Of a stretch of DNA of 64,000 nt, positions 21,217 through 31,647 are shown in pieces. The stretch covers positions 61,242,501 through 61,306,500 of the forward strand of contig CM075651.1 of the NCBI GenBank assembly GCA_037953625.1, written 5' to 3'. Numbering within the stretch: position 1 is the first letter of the stretch; each line of letters opens with the position of its first letter. The stretch is from Crotalaria pallida. Its lineage: Eukaryota; Streptophyta; Magnoliopsida; Fabales; Fabaceae. The notes under the pieces are model-generated. The model saw only the letters and a program-made list of their open reading frames with translations. It did no database searches and had not been told where the DNA came from. The position numbers were made by a program, and so were the translations under genes.

Positions 21217-22792
21217 TGTTGGAAACCAACAAGCGGGCTAAGCAAATACTAGAGGGGGGTGAATAGTATTTTGAAGCACTAATACCAAATATTTCGATTG
21301 ATAATTGAAGAATGGAGCTAAGACTGAATTTTCTGGAATCAGACACAAAAGACTCGAGTCTTTTGTGAAATACTCGAGTTTTTCAGTGATGAACAACTCG
21401 AGTCTTTTCTGAACAACTCGAGTTTTTCCTATCAGATAGCAGAAAAACCAGAAACGAAAATTCAGCAATTTAACTCAAATCAATTCAATAATAAACAGGA
21501 ACTTATCCAACAGAATAGCAAGCAATCTAAATAACTTTTAAACACAAAGATTCCTTGAACTTGCTACCTAATTGTATAAATCCTAATTGATTGAAATGAC
21601 TTAAGTCTATTGAGCTAGAAAGTAGATTAAAAGCAATAAACCAACACTCAAGCAATTTTATCCTGGTTCACTCCACAATGAGCTACATCCAGTCCTCCTA
21701 ATCACTTAGGAGTTTCTACTAATAATCAAATTGTTAGAAATTACAAAGGATTGCTTGAGAATGGCCTCACTCAACCTAACCCTTCAAGAGTGTACCAAAC
21801 TCTTGATTTCTACCCCAATTTGATTCCGGTGATTGAAGAACTCTTCACAAAGCTTCCTTGAACTCCCTTCAAGAAACTCCACCGGGCTAGGAACCTCCTA
21901 GTCTTGTGCTTGAGAACCTCTCAAGACTTCCAACACCCTAAGCCACTTAGGGTTTGCTTGGGAACAATCCAAGACTTTGAATAATCAAGCTTTTTGTATG
22001 TGTATTACTAATCTCACAATGGATTAGCACAAATAAGCACAGCTCAATGTAAGAATTGAGGCCTAAAACTCAACTTGGAATAAAATGACAATATGAGTGA
22101 GAAGTTGAGCTTTTTGGGAATTAACACTTGAGAAAAGGAAATTATGAAAGCTTGTGATCAATAATGTGTTGTTGTCTTGTTTGTTCTTGCACAAATTCAA
22201 AGAGCAATTTTACAATAAGGTTCAGAATACTCTCTTGGGGTTGGATGAGACTCAAATGTCCTCAATTGGGTTTTTTTTGAGTCTCTCCAACGTTCATTTT
22301 TGCTGACTGGACAAAAATACTCGAGTCTTTTGGCAAATACTCGAGTCTTTTTGGTCGGTCACGAGTGAATTGGTGCACGAACCAGACTAACGGTCATATT
22401 TGCTGACCTGGCACAAACACTCGAGTTTTTCTATAAATACTCGAGTATATACTCGAGTCTTTATCAAAATACTCGAGTATTTTGATCAGATATGGGAAAA
22501 ATTATTTTTCAATTTTATTTTTCTTCTCAAGTATTAATTTTGGTCAATCTCAACTTAATAATCATATAAAAATTTATTCCTAGAAGAGACTAACTATTTC
22601 TACCCACTCTCAACCACTCTCAACATAAAATAGAAATTTACAATTAATATTTGATTGAGAATGATTGGGCACTTGTCTTCTTTTCTTGACTTTCTGTTGA
22701 TGTTGATGTTGCAATATCTTCAAGGCATGATTTGCTAATTATTTTGTCATCATCAAAACATAATCCACATAATTAGGAGCATTGAATTCACA
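21217..22792 (-). repeat. 5' LTR of the Sirevirus
   Basis: 1576 bp, same ends as the other LTR, bounded on the inside by the PBS and on the outside by the CCAGC target duplication. The 24-bp CTCGAG palindrome is at 21344-21367. Confidence 0.95.
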
Positions 22793-23654
22793 CCAGCCAC
22801 CTGTACTAAGATGGTACTCGGCCCTGCCCAGAAATTCCATTAACTCTTGGGCAGAAATGAAAAAGGTTTTCCTCAATAGGTATACTGCTAGTTGCATACA
22901 ACCAAAATCAGACCATGCACTAGCAGGAGTAATGCAACTTCCAGAAGAACCATTAAGAGAGTATCTCGCTCGATTCCATTCAGAGGCCGGTTCTGTACCG
23001 AACCTCGAGTCGAGTTTTGCAGTTTTTCTTTTTACCCAGGGACTTCGTAACGGTGACTTTAAGAACTCGTTGGTGGGGAAGCCACCAAGGGACATGGCGG
23101 AACTGAGACACCGTTCCACCAAATTTATCAATTTGGAAGAATTCAGCAAGTGGCAGAGACAAAGAGAAAGAGGTGAGAGAGGGGAGCCTTCCTCTCAATG
23201 AAGGCCGAGGAGAGATGATAGGAGAGACGAGCGGGGGAGAGGACCCAGGGGAGACAGGAGATTTGTCATCCCTAGGTCCAAGTTTGACGAATACACCCCC
23301 CTCACGGTCCCGAGAAGTCAGATTTTACAGGAGACCATGTAGACCGACCTTAGAATGGTCGAGAGACCTCCTCCTTTGAAAAGAAGCCAGCGCCAGGATC
23401 GTTCTATGTTTTGCGCGTATCATGGGGGATACGGCCATACCACGGACGAATGCACATGGCTAAGAGACGTTATTGAGCAGCTTATAAGAGATGGAAAATT
23501 GCAGCAATATGTTAGAGAGGCACTCAATCGGCGTACTAGAAGAAGGACCCCTTCCCCGGACAGAAATGTTCGCAGAAAAACTCCATCTCCGACTAGACAA
23601 ACCAATCACCACCCCAACGAACTAGCAGAGAGTAGCTATGGTGGAGATAGCTAG
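22793..23654 (+). pseudogene. gag of element C, C-terminal half with zinc-knuckle-like motif (two stops)
   Basis: The frame resumes across the duplicated CCAGC target with the capsid core W-Y-S-A-L-P-R-N-S-I-N-S-W, then F-L-N-R-Y and L-R-E-Y-L-A-R-F, typical of plant Gypsy gag. It is stopped by TGA at 23199-23201 and TAG at 23340-23342 in the same frame, then continues into C-A-Y-H-G-G-Y-G-H-T-T-D-E-C, a nucleocapsid-like motif of the Tat lineage, and an Arg/Pro-rich tail ending at 23654. Together with 10682-11438 this makes one gag with five stops and no frameshift that I could find. Confidence 0.88.
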
Positions 23655-23669
23655 CACAGATCAATTCCC

Positions 23670-24494
23670 GCAAAACCTCAGAATCAACACCATTGTTGGG
23701 GGATTCGCGGGGGAGGTGAAAGCAGATCAGACAGGAAGAAGTATATCAATCAAGTGCTAGCTGTCCAGGACCATCCGATCCTCAAGATAACCTCAAAAAG
23801 TGTTCCAATCTGTTTTACTGATGAAGATTTAGAAGGAATCATTCTGGGCCATAACGACCCGATGGTGATAACTGCCCTGGTGGGCAATTATGAGGTCGCA
23901 AGAATATTTGTCGACCAAGGCAGTTCTGCTGATATCATGTTTTTGAATCTTTTTGAAGCATTAAAATTGAAGACTTCCGATCTGACCCCTTTTGAGGGAA
24001 AATTGATCAGTTTCACAAGATACACAATCGTCCCCAAAGGACATATTCAGCTCCTGGTAACACTCGGGAACCAACCCTCTGCAAGAACTGAAATTATCAA
24101 GTTTTTGGTAGTTGACTGCCCGTCGGCATACAATGCTATACTCGGCAGAACATGTTTGCAAGCCTTTGGTGCGGTTGTTTCAACCGTTCATTTGACCATG
24201 AAATTCGAAGGCTCTGATGGAAGGGTTGTCTCAATCAGAGCCGAGCAAGAAAAAGCCAGACTATGCTACAACGCTAGTTTGGCGAAACTCAAGAGCCAAG
24301 AGGAAATTCAACCTAAAATGAACCTGAACAAAGGAAATGTGCTTCTAACGGACATGGATGTTAGGTCCGATCAGGACGACACAAGGCCGACCCCTCAGGG
24401 AGAATGGGAATTCATAGTGTTGGATGAGGAAACTCCAAGCAGAAGAGTAAGATTGGGAACCAACCTCTCCGACGAATTGATACTTGAAAAATAG
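23670..24494 (+). pseudogene. Retroviral-type aspartic protease region of element C
   Basis: From 23754 the frame is open to the TAG at 24492-24494 and carries F-V-D-Q-G-S-S-A-D-I-M-F, the active-site region of Tat-type proteases (usual form D-T-G-S-S-A-D; here Thr is Gln), followed by the I-L-G-R motif. Upstream, the conserved run I-N-T-I-V-G-G-F-A-G is in another frame; five Gs at 23709-23713 where six would keep frame point to a one-base loss. The protease is followed at once by unrelated antisense sequence, not by reverse transcriptase. Confidence 0.85.
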
Positions 24495-25472
24495 TGGCTT
24501 AAAAGTTTTCCAAGAATCGGTAAACTTAGCAAATAAAGCATGGTCATTGCGTGCCTTCAATGACACCCATGCCCTCTTGGTCGACACCTTCTCGAAAATG
24601 TTTATTTGGGGTACATACAGCCATAAAAACACTTTGATCGAGCACGCCAACCTTCGAGCCTCACAGAACCTTTGGAACACCCGAGCAAAGGCCCAACCGC
24701 TAGGATGTAGTTGGGTAGGGGCCAAGCGCAGCCGCCGCAGAAGAGCTATCTCAAAATCCGAGAAGGGCAGTTTAATGCCTAGCCTTATAACAACTTCCTC
24801 ATACATAAAAAACTCCCTGCGATTATTTTCGATCAAGGTGCACACCCGGTCATTAACTAACGGAGCACTAATTGCATAAGAAGTCCCAGCCTCATCTGTT
24901 GGGCATGGGAGCACATGAGCTCAGATATGGCCAAGATTGCTGTTAACTAAAGCCGATTTTGTACCAAGCACCTCCAGATCAACCCAATCGTAAGCTTTAG
25001 CATTCGGTGGTAAAGGAAATTCATGAGGATGTGAGATGCACTGACGAACCATACTTGGGGAAAGGGAAGACTCGGCGTCAGGATCTATAAAATTAAAATA
25101 TTTAGACACCCTAACCCTAAATCGATTCACCCTATAGCCGAGCCGACTACATCTTCCCCTAACCTTTATGGCTTTCCCCCAGAAAGGTTTTTCCCAGGAA
25201 CGGTTTGAGGATCGTGACGCTATTTGCGCTCGCTCCTCCGCCAACCGATATGCTAATTTTCTACTTTCCTCTTCTGCGAAATTTTGGGTAAAGTCCACAG
25301 CTAACGGTGTCTCCACCGTAGGATCCGCCACGCGGTGGCGGAAGGGTGATGGTAGGAAATCTAATATTTCCGTTGCAGAAGAAGAAGATGACGATGAAGA
25401 AGAATAATCCTCAATGTCACTCAAATTCAAAACCGTAGACCACTTCTCATACCATGACCACTTGCTACCCAT
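24495..25472 (-). pseudogene. Antisense accessory ORF of element C (putative gypsy-type transposon protein), one stop
   Basis: Read on the minus strand from ATG at 25472, the frame gives a Ser run (nine in a row), then a domain, one TGA at 24921-24923, and continues in the same frame with L-R-R-L-R-L-A-P-T-Q-L-H-P-S-G-W. That last motif resembles the plant protein family labelled putative gypsy-type transposon (Transposase_28). Such ORFs are known in Tat-lineage elements between pol and the 3' LTR, antisense to gag-pol, with unknown function. The natural C-terminus is probably lost, because near 24490 the sequence changes to protease in the other orientation. Confidence 0.72.
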
Positions 25473-26182
25473 GACTACAAGTTAAAAACCCAGAAAAGAA
25501 ACCCAGAAAAAGCACAAAACCTAACAAAAACTAGGAAGCCAGACAACCTAAGAACCCAGAAATGAACAGTTCAGTGGAAAAAGAAAGGAGAGAGACAAAA
25601 ACTAGAAATTCCAAATTAAAATACCTGAGATGAACGGAAGACTGGCACGAACTGGTTGGCACAGCGAAGAGGAAGCAACAACGTCAAGAAAAATGACAGA
25701 ATGAAAATGGCGTGAATATGATTAAGAAAGAGTCTGGAATCCTAAAAGGAAAAATCGCAGGGAGAGAGTGAGTAGTCAGAGTGTAGAGAGTTTGGAAGAA
25801 ATGAAAAAAGGGAAAACGAAAAGGCAGTTAAGTTCAAAAAGGAACTTCCCCCCCACGTTCTTTGAGTAGTTGGGCCTGACAGCAAAGGCCCAATATTACA
25901 TTGAGCCACAAAAAATAAAACGTGGCACTTAGCCATAGGACAGGATATTTGAAAATCCCAAGTGCCAACATGCGCAATAATGGTATAACTGACACATATA
26001 ACACGTGTCAGACGGAAGGCACTCAAACGTCCCTCCTCCCAGATGAAGGGACAGCGGAGCGTACTATGGATAAGAAAGAACACAGGCCATTACCTCACCC
26101 TACCCAGGTTCTCAGCCCACTCCGACCTCAACCTCAAAGTAAGAAACTCTCAAGTCGGCCCAAGACTCAAACAGTCTTACCG
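25473..26182 (+). other. Non-coding 3' interior of element C
   Basis: Between the antisense ORF start and the PPT I see no domain. On the minus strand this would be the upstream region of the accessory ORF, but I find no clear TATA box. Confidence 0.5.
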
Positions 26183-26196
26183 AGCTAGGGGGCTTA
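26183..26196 (+). other. Polypurine tract of element C
   Basis: AGCTAGGGGGCTTA immediately precedes the 3' LTR start TGTGGTGG at 26197, as needed for plus-strand priming. Confidence 0.8.
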
Positions 26197-26703
26197 TGTG
26201 GTGGACCGACCCTCGGCCCTACCCTTACGATACTCAGCCGACCAGAATAATCTAATTAGTCAGACCACGCCTATCCAGGCCGAGCACTTATTCAAGGACC
26301 CACCCTAACGACCTTGGACCGATCACATGGGCTCCACCCCTTAAGAGTCCGAGATAGGGGCGCGTGAATCTAACTTGCCACAGGGATAAGACACCCCAAT
26401 ACAGGATAAGGATTAATGACTCATCCCCTATCCTAAATGGGACACGTCAGCTGCCTTGCTGGACCTCCGTATAGGCCCATAAGGTACAATGCCACCCCTA
26501 TAAATAGCTGTCTCTAGCAAGGGGCTCAGGTACGTTCTCTCACTCCCTAATTGCACATTTGCACACACTAGTGATTAGGGAAACCCTAGCTATCCCAACT
26601 GGATACCTAGAATACCAAAAAAATCACACAGTAACATCAGATTATCCTCTAGCTCTCAGATCTCCCAATATCCTTGAGCTAGGGACTGGTCTTAGACACA
26701 ACA
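26197..26703 (+). repeat. 3' LTR of element C
   Basis: 507 bp from TGTGGTGGACC to CACAACA, followed by the target duplication ACTTT (26704-26708). TATA box at 26499-26506. By eye it differs from the 5' LTR at about a dozen positions. Confidence 0.93.
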
Positions 26704-28606
26704 ACTTTAAATATCCTGATTATTTAGAAAATTATACTTTTCATTTAATTAATATAATCTTGTCCTTTTATCATATAAAAACCGAATTTCTCACTATCAT
26801 AAGGTAACTTAAGATTCCAGTTAATTTCTTCTACAACACAAAATGAAAGACAAAGATCTCATTTATTTTTAAGCTTTTAAAATCAACCATCATTCATCAT
26901 AATTATCATGCAAACTCAAAAAAATTTACTTTTATTTTTAACTTTCCCAAAACTCATATATTATCTTCTTTATACCTCTGGTCAATAAATACTCAAGCAC
27001 ATTATGTCATCAAACATATACATGCACTCATAACCAAATAAAAATCTTTAACATACTAATTGTCAAATCACAACCATAACATGCATTGGCCCTTGTCACA
27101 TCATTCTTGAACATTCATTTTTAATTTTCTTAAAAATAACATCTTTTTATCAATCCTTTAACATGCAAGACCAAATCTTTAGCTTTTCAAGTAATTATGC
27201 TAAGTTAAAAAAATCAAACTTCTTAAACTACACTTCTCAACACTTCTTTAAGAAAATCTCAAGTTCAGTTTTCAAGATCAAACATAATCATGCATATACT
27301 TTACTTTCTCTAAAGCAAGCTTTAAAGCTAACATGCATGTACTCAAATCAATCATCAAAGTCTTATTTCCTAGTCTCCTAATCTTGACCGAATTATCACA
27401 CACATATATATATAATTTTTCAAACAAAAAAGCCATAAGGTTCTCATAAAAATCACATGCATGCATCATAAAGCTTAAGATCATCATAAACCACTAACAT
27501 GCATCTTAGAATAAACTTGATCTTCCATTTTTACATACATGACCGAACCAAAGCAAGAACCAAGTAAAGAAATCTAGACCATTTCCTTAAAATTAAGATT
27601 AGTATCATGATCAAGCATAAATCTTCATGCATGTAACTAAAAACTCAAGATCATAATAAATCATTCACATGCATGTAATCTACAACTCAAAATCACCCTA
27701 AATAACTAACATGCATCATAAAATAAACTTGTATAAAATATCATAAGATTAGTTCATGCTTAGATCAAAGGGATGTGTTAAGAGAGATTAGAACATTATG
27801 CATGCATCCTAAATTTCTATATCATGCCCAAACATGCACATGCAAACCAATTCCTAAAGCTAAACTTAGAGCATAATAATATCCTAATAATTCTTTTACA
27901 AAGCTTCATCAAATAAACATTAAATAAATACCTTAGAAAAACACAACTACAAGCTTTCAAGGACCAACAAAAATCTTCTTCCTCTTTCTCTTAGTGATTC
28001 GGCCTCCTTCTCTTAGTGGTGGGAGTGACTTTCTTCTTCTAAGCTTGAAGGTGAAGATGAGACTAGAAAGATGAGTTGAAGGTTTCAAAGAGTTGTTGAT
28101 GGAGGATTTCACTTTCTCCCTCTCTTCTCTCTCTCACGCCTCACTCTCTCTCTTTCTCTCTAGTTCTATAGCTTGATGGTGCCCTAAAACTCAAGTGTTT
28201 GGAAACTTGGAAGTGGATGTAAAATGGCCATATCAAGCTAGCCTTCCCCTATTTATAATCAAGGCCAAGTCCATGGGGTTTACTCACTAAATTTCGGGTT
28301 CATGGACCACATGCAAGGGTAGTTTTGTCCTCCCAATTAGTTGCATGAAAACTAGTCACTTCTAGGTGGACAAAATGGAGTGATTTAAGACATTAAGTCT
28401 TATCAAGGCACCATTTCTTCTACTATAAGGTTTCTAACCTATTTTTCATTTAATAATTTTTTATTTCCTTAGCCTAGAAGAAAATAAATTCCTACTCTCC
28501 CTTCATGCATGTTCAACACCTAGCACACACATATACACTTTGCATTTTCATTTTTCCATCATATGCCTTATAATATCATATAAATCATCATAATAATTCA
28601 AATACT
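26704..28606 (-). repeat. Diverged giant-LTR fragment (D-like), right part
   Basis: Continues the LTR split by element C. The stretch ~27950-28330 matches the layout of ~36470-36830 in LTR D (CTTCTTC and TCTCTT runs, then TTGATGG, CCTAAAACTCAAGTGTTTGG-like and TTGCATG blocks). No coding region. Cut off at 28607 by the CACTA end. Confidence 0.55.
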
Positions 28607-28624
28607 CATTACAAGAAATATTGC

Positions 28625-28815
28625 TATTATCGACGGCCAAAATCCGTCGGAAATTCCAATTTTTTGACGGATTTTCCGATGGACCAAAACCGTCGGTAAT
28701 AATGGCGTTGGAAAAGGCTTGTGACGGAATTTAAAATCCGTCAGAATTTCCGACGGAAAAATCCGTTGGAAAATCCGTCAGTAACTATTTTTCTGATGAA
28801 AAATCCGTCGGAAAT
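28625..28815. repeat. CACTA subterminal repeats (CCGTCGG/CCGACGG)
   Basis: About ten direct and inverted copies of a GACGGA-like heptamer to nonamer, some with one change (CCGTTGG, CCGTCAG). In other CACTA elements such repeats bind the transposase. Confidence 0.8.
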
Positions 28816-29146
28816 TTAAAAAAAATAGAGAGAAATTTCTGAACAATTATGCAAGCCTCATCGTCTCTGTTGATCAATGAAAATAAATTATAACAAGGAC
28901 CATACATCACATATAGCTACACAATCTCAAAAATATCCATTATAAAGGTTAAATTAAAGTATTCAACACAATTATAAATAAACGTAAGTAAGCTCAGCTC
29001 TTTATACTAAACAAAAACACAAACTAATTTGGACAACATACTAACAACCTTGCTAATGTGCTTCCTGTTTCCACATTAACTAAAATTTCTAGATACGAGC
29101 ACATAGGAAGATGAGCTCAATCATAGACAATTGAACTTTTGCCACC
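28816..29146. other. CACTA interior, no gene seen
   Basis: AT-rich; no recognisable domain on either strand. Confidence 0.5.
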
Positions 29147-29167
29147 TTATCACATAGTTGTTGTTTT

Positions 29168-30336
29168 CATGCCGGGGAGATCAACTATGGAGGCAATATA
29201 CTTACTGCGCCGGTTGATGGAGGAATACCGGAGGCAACAAAAGGATCTGCATATGGTTTTTATTGATCTGGAGAAAGCTTATGATAGAGTGCCTAGAGAG
29301 GTACTATGGAGGGCTCTCGAGAAGAAAGGGGTGCGTGTTGCCTATAATAGAGCCATTAAGGATATGTATGACGGGGTCAATACGAGCGTGAGGACACAAA
29401 GTGGGATTTCAGAGGATTTTCCCATCTCGATAGGTCTACACCAAGGGTCAAGTTTGAGCCCCTACCTCTTTACATTGGTCTTGGATGTGCTTACGGAACA
29501 TGTCCAAGAACCAGTGCCCAAATGCATGCTCTTTGCGGATGATATTGTGCTTATTGGGGATACTAGAGAGGAATTAAATGGGAAGATTGAAATGTGGAGA
29601 CAAGCTTTAGAAGGGTCTGGATTCCGGATAAGTCGAAGCAAGACAGAGTATATGGAGTGTAATTTTAGAAAGAGGCACGTGGGCCTTACTCGGGAGGTGA
29701 AGGTTGGAGAGCATGTCTTAGCACAAGTCCCGAAGTTTAAGTATCTTGGTTCTATCTTACAGCAGGATGCAGAAATAGAAGGGGATGTAAATCATAGGAT
29801 TCAAGCAGGGTGGATGAAATGGAGGAGTGCCTCGGGCGTGTTATGTGATAAGAAGGTACCACTTAAACTTAAAGGAAGGTTCTACCGCACTGCTGTAAGA
29901 TCGGCGATGTTATATGGGACAGAGTGTTGGGCGGCAAAGGGCACACAAGAGAATAAACTTCATGTTGCAGACATGAGGATGTTGCGGTGGATGAGTGGGC
30001 ATACCAGACAAGATCGGATTAGAAATGAGTATATTCGAGAAAAAGTTGGGGTTGCTCCTATTGTTGAAAAAATGGTTGAATCTCGTCTTAGGTGGTTTGG
30101 GCATGTGTGGAGGAGACCGGTGAAAGCCCCGGTTAGGAGGGTAGACCAAATGGAGGGTACTACAAGGGCTAGAGGAAGAGGAAGACCTAGAAAAACTATA
30201 GGCGAAACAATTGAGAAGGATATGGCAATCAATGCCTTATCAAAAGACATGATTTATGATAGGCCTTTATGGCGTCATTTGATCCATGTAGCCGACCCCA
30301 CCTAGTGGGACAAAGGCTTAGTTGTTGTTGTTGTTG
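29168..30336 (+). mobile_element. RTE-type LINE, 5'-truncated, with 21-bp target duplication
   Basis: The 1169-bp insert is flanked by identical 21-bp copies (starting TTATCACATAG) at 29147-29167 and 30337-30357. It ends in GTGGGACAAAGGCTTAG followed by (TTG)n at 30321-30336, the usual 3' end of plant RTE LINEs. It begins abruptly inside the RT domain, as expected from incomplete target-primed reverse transcription. Confidence 0.93.
29169..30305 (+). pseudogene. LINE reverse transcriptase, C-terminal part (RTE clade)
   Basis: The frame opens at the truncation point with M-P-G-R-S-T-M-E-A-I and is uninterrupted for 378 codons. RT motifs are A (F-I-D-L-E-K-A-Y-D-R-V-P), B (L-H-Q-G-S-S-L-S-P-Y-L-F) and C (F-A-D-D-I-V-L-I), followed by the conserved C-terminal W-M-K-W-R, C-D-K-K-V-P and W-F-G-H-V blocks. 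The endonuclease and the front of RT are missing, so it cannot mobilise itself. The lack of any stop in 1.1 kb suggests recent insertion rather than selection. Confidence 0.92.
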
Positions 30337-30855
30337 TTATCACATAGTTGTTGTTTTATCCAATCACGAAGAAGGTTGAATTCTTGCTTGGTTTGTCTCT
30401 CTTTAACTTCATCCTACCTGATCCATAGTGCACCCAAACAACACAATAAGCTTCACTAAAATACCAACACAGAGGAAAATAGAGAGAGGACAACGTCTCA
30501 TGGAAATTGGAATGGAATGGAAACTATGAGACAAACAACAAAATCTTCACATACTGACTAGAACTTCCAATGCGAGGCAATATCATTAATTAGGATTTCA
30601 AGCACTATTGCATCGATCCCATACTATTAAGTAAACTAAATCCACTAAGATAGTTGAACAACCTAAACAAAAATCTCTAAGAAGGAATCTGAAGCAATAA
30701 AGCATCTAAGTGGGATAAAGGTACTTGAGATGATTAATTATGAGTTCTATGCTATGTCAGTTTCAGTGACCAAAAAAACAAGTGTCTCACAACAAAAGTG
30801 TATTATAAGTGAAATGCTAGTATTGAAGCGGTACAATATAAAAATTACAAGTTAC

Positions 30856-31616
30856 CTGATGTGGGATAGAGCTCCTAAGAGCTGAGAAACTAAGTCCAAA
30901 AGAAGCCCAATCAAATCAACCAATGAGGGCCCTCTAAACACCATTCGAAAAAAATGAAAGAAAGCTGGAGCCTACTCTTAAAATGCACATCATTTTTTTT
31001 TTGGAAAACTTCAAAGCAATTTAGTACCTTTTGCAAATATATATTTGTTTGGAGTGCTTAGTATTAATACTCGATTAACCGAAAACCAAGGCCCAACACA
31101 AACTATTATTGAGAACACAGAATTGTTGTTAAAAAAGCACTATTATAATGTTCTCAGCCTTATATTAATACTCGTAATCTTCTATGATATAGCATATAAA
31201 GAACATGGCAACTGTCTCACATAAAGCAGATCTAAATCCATTTACATGATTACTTTCTGCATTAGGTATAGTGACTGTAAAATATATCATCACAGTAAAG
31301 TGATAATACATACCTAAGCCAATGGCATCAGAACCCTTCATGATTTTTAGCCTTTTGCAAGTGTCAGTGAACATCCTGAAACAAAAGTAAAATGGCGGTT
31401 AAGGAAGACAATGGAATGCCAACTAGAGCTAAGTGAAACTTTCATCCATCAGTCATCTAGTCCAATTTCTTGGTAGAAACTATTACTTGAAAAACCACTT
31501 GATGCCTACATAAACTACCACATTAAGACATGACAATAACAAAGATAACCGAATTATATTTAAGTGCCTGTTCGGGCAGCACAATAATAGGCATGATCAA
31601 GTTCTTCATCTGACAT
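30856..31616 (-). pseudogene. Possible captured host-gene exons in the CACTA element
   Basis: On the minus strand two short open segments sit between good splice sites. Exon 31314-31375 follows TTTGTTTCAG, precedes GTATGT, and reads M-F-T-D-T-C-K-R-L-K-I-M-K-G-S-D-A-I-G-L. Exon 30856-30933 follows TGTTTAG, precedes GTAACT, and gives 25 open codons rich in Leu (G-P-S-L-V-D-L-I-G-L-L-L). A further open stretch with ATG lies at 31560-31616. I cannot name the parent gene. Capture of gene pieces is common in CACTA elements, but the exons could also belong to the element. Confidence 0.4.
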
Positions 31617-31647
31617 TTATGAACATCCTATAACATGCATCGAATTT

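Larger units (their letters stand above)
11439..22792 (-). mobile_element. Sirevirus-type Copia element (11,354 bp) nested in element C gag
   Basis: LTRs at 11439-13015 and 21217-22792 bound the element, flanked by CCAGC at 11434-11438 and 22793-22797. On the minus strand the order is LTR, tRNA-iMet PBS, gag with two zinc knuckles, pol (PR-INT-RT-RH, the Copia order), a third ORF, several polypurine tracts, LTR. The extra ORF, two-knuckle gag and repeated PPTs match the Sirevirus lineage. The LTRs differ at roughly seven positions in 1.58 kb by eye, so insertion is recent. A C-type solo LTR is inserted at 15408-15947. Confidence 0.95.
10131..26703 (+). mobile_element. Element C: Tat-like Gypsy element lacking RT/integrase, with nested Sirevirus
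   Basis: Two 507-bp LTRs (10131-10637 and 26197-26703) are flanked by ACTTT on both sides (10126-10130 and 26704-26708). After removing the 11,354-bp Sirevirus and its duplicated target, C itself is about 5.2 kb. Order: LTR, PBS, gag, protease, abrupt change at ~24490, antisense accessory ORF, PPT, LTR. RT, RNase H and integrase are absent, so C is a non-autonomous deletion derivative. The two LTRs differ at about a dozen positions by eye, more than the LTRs of the nested Sirevirus. Confidence 0.9.
28607..31647. mobile_element. CACTA (En/Spm-like) transposon, one end, truncated in view by element D
   Basis: CATTACAAGAAATATTGC at 28607-28624 is one base from the common CACTA terminus CACTACAAGAAA. 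It is followed to ~28815 by subterminal repeats built from CCGTCGG and CCGACGG in both orientations, the typical CACTA pattern. No transposase is seen. The matching TTTCTTGTA(G/A)TG end was not found before 31648, where LTR D starts, so the other end is probably beyond the window, displaced by D. Confidence 0.75.

Noticed and set aside
24484..24879. 131-codon plus-strand ORF in element C
   Set aside because: Shadow of the antisense accessory ORF, which carries the recognisable motif.
29169..30305. Domesticated reverse-transcriptase gene
   Set aside because: Perfect 21-bp duplications and 3' tail show a recent LINE insertion; the open frame needs no selection.
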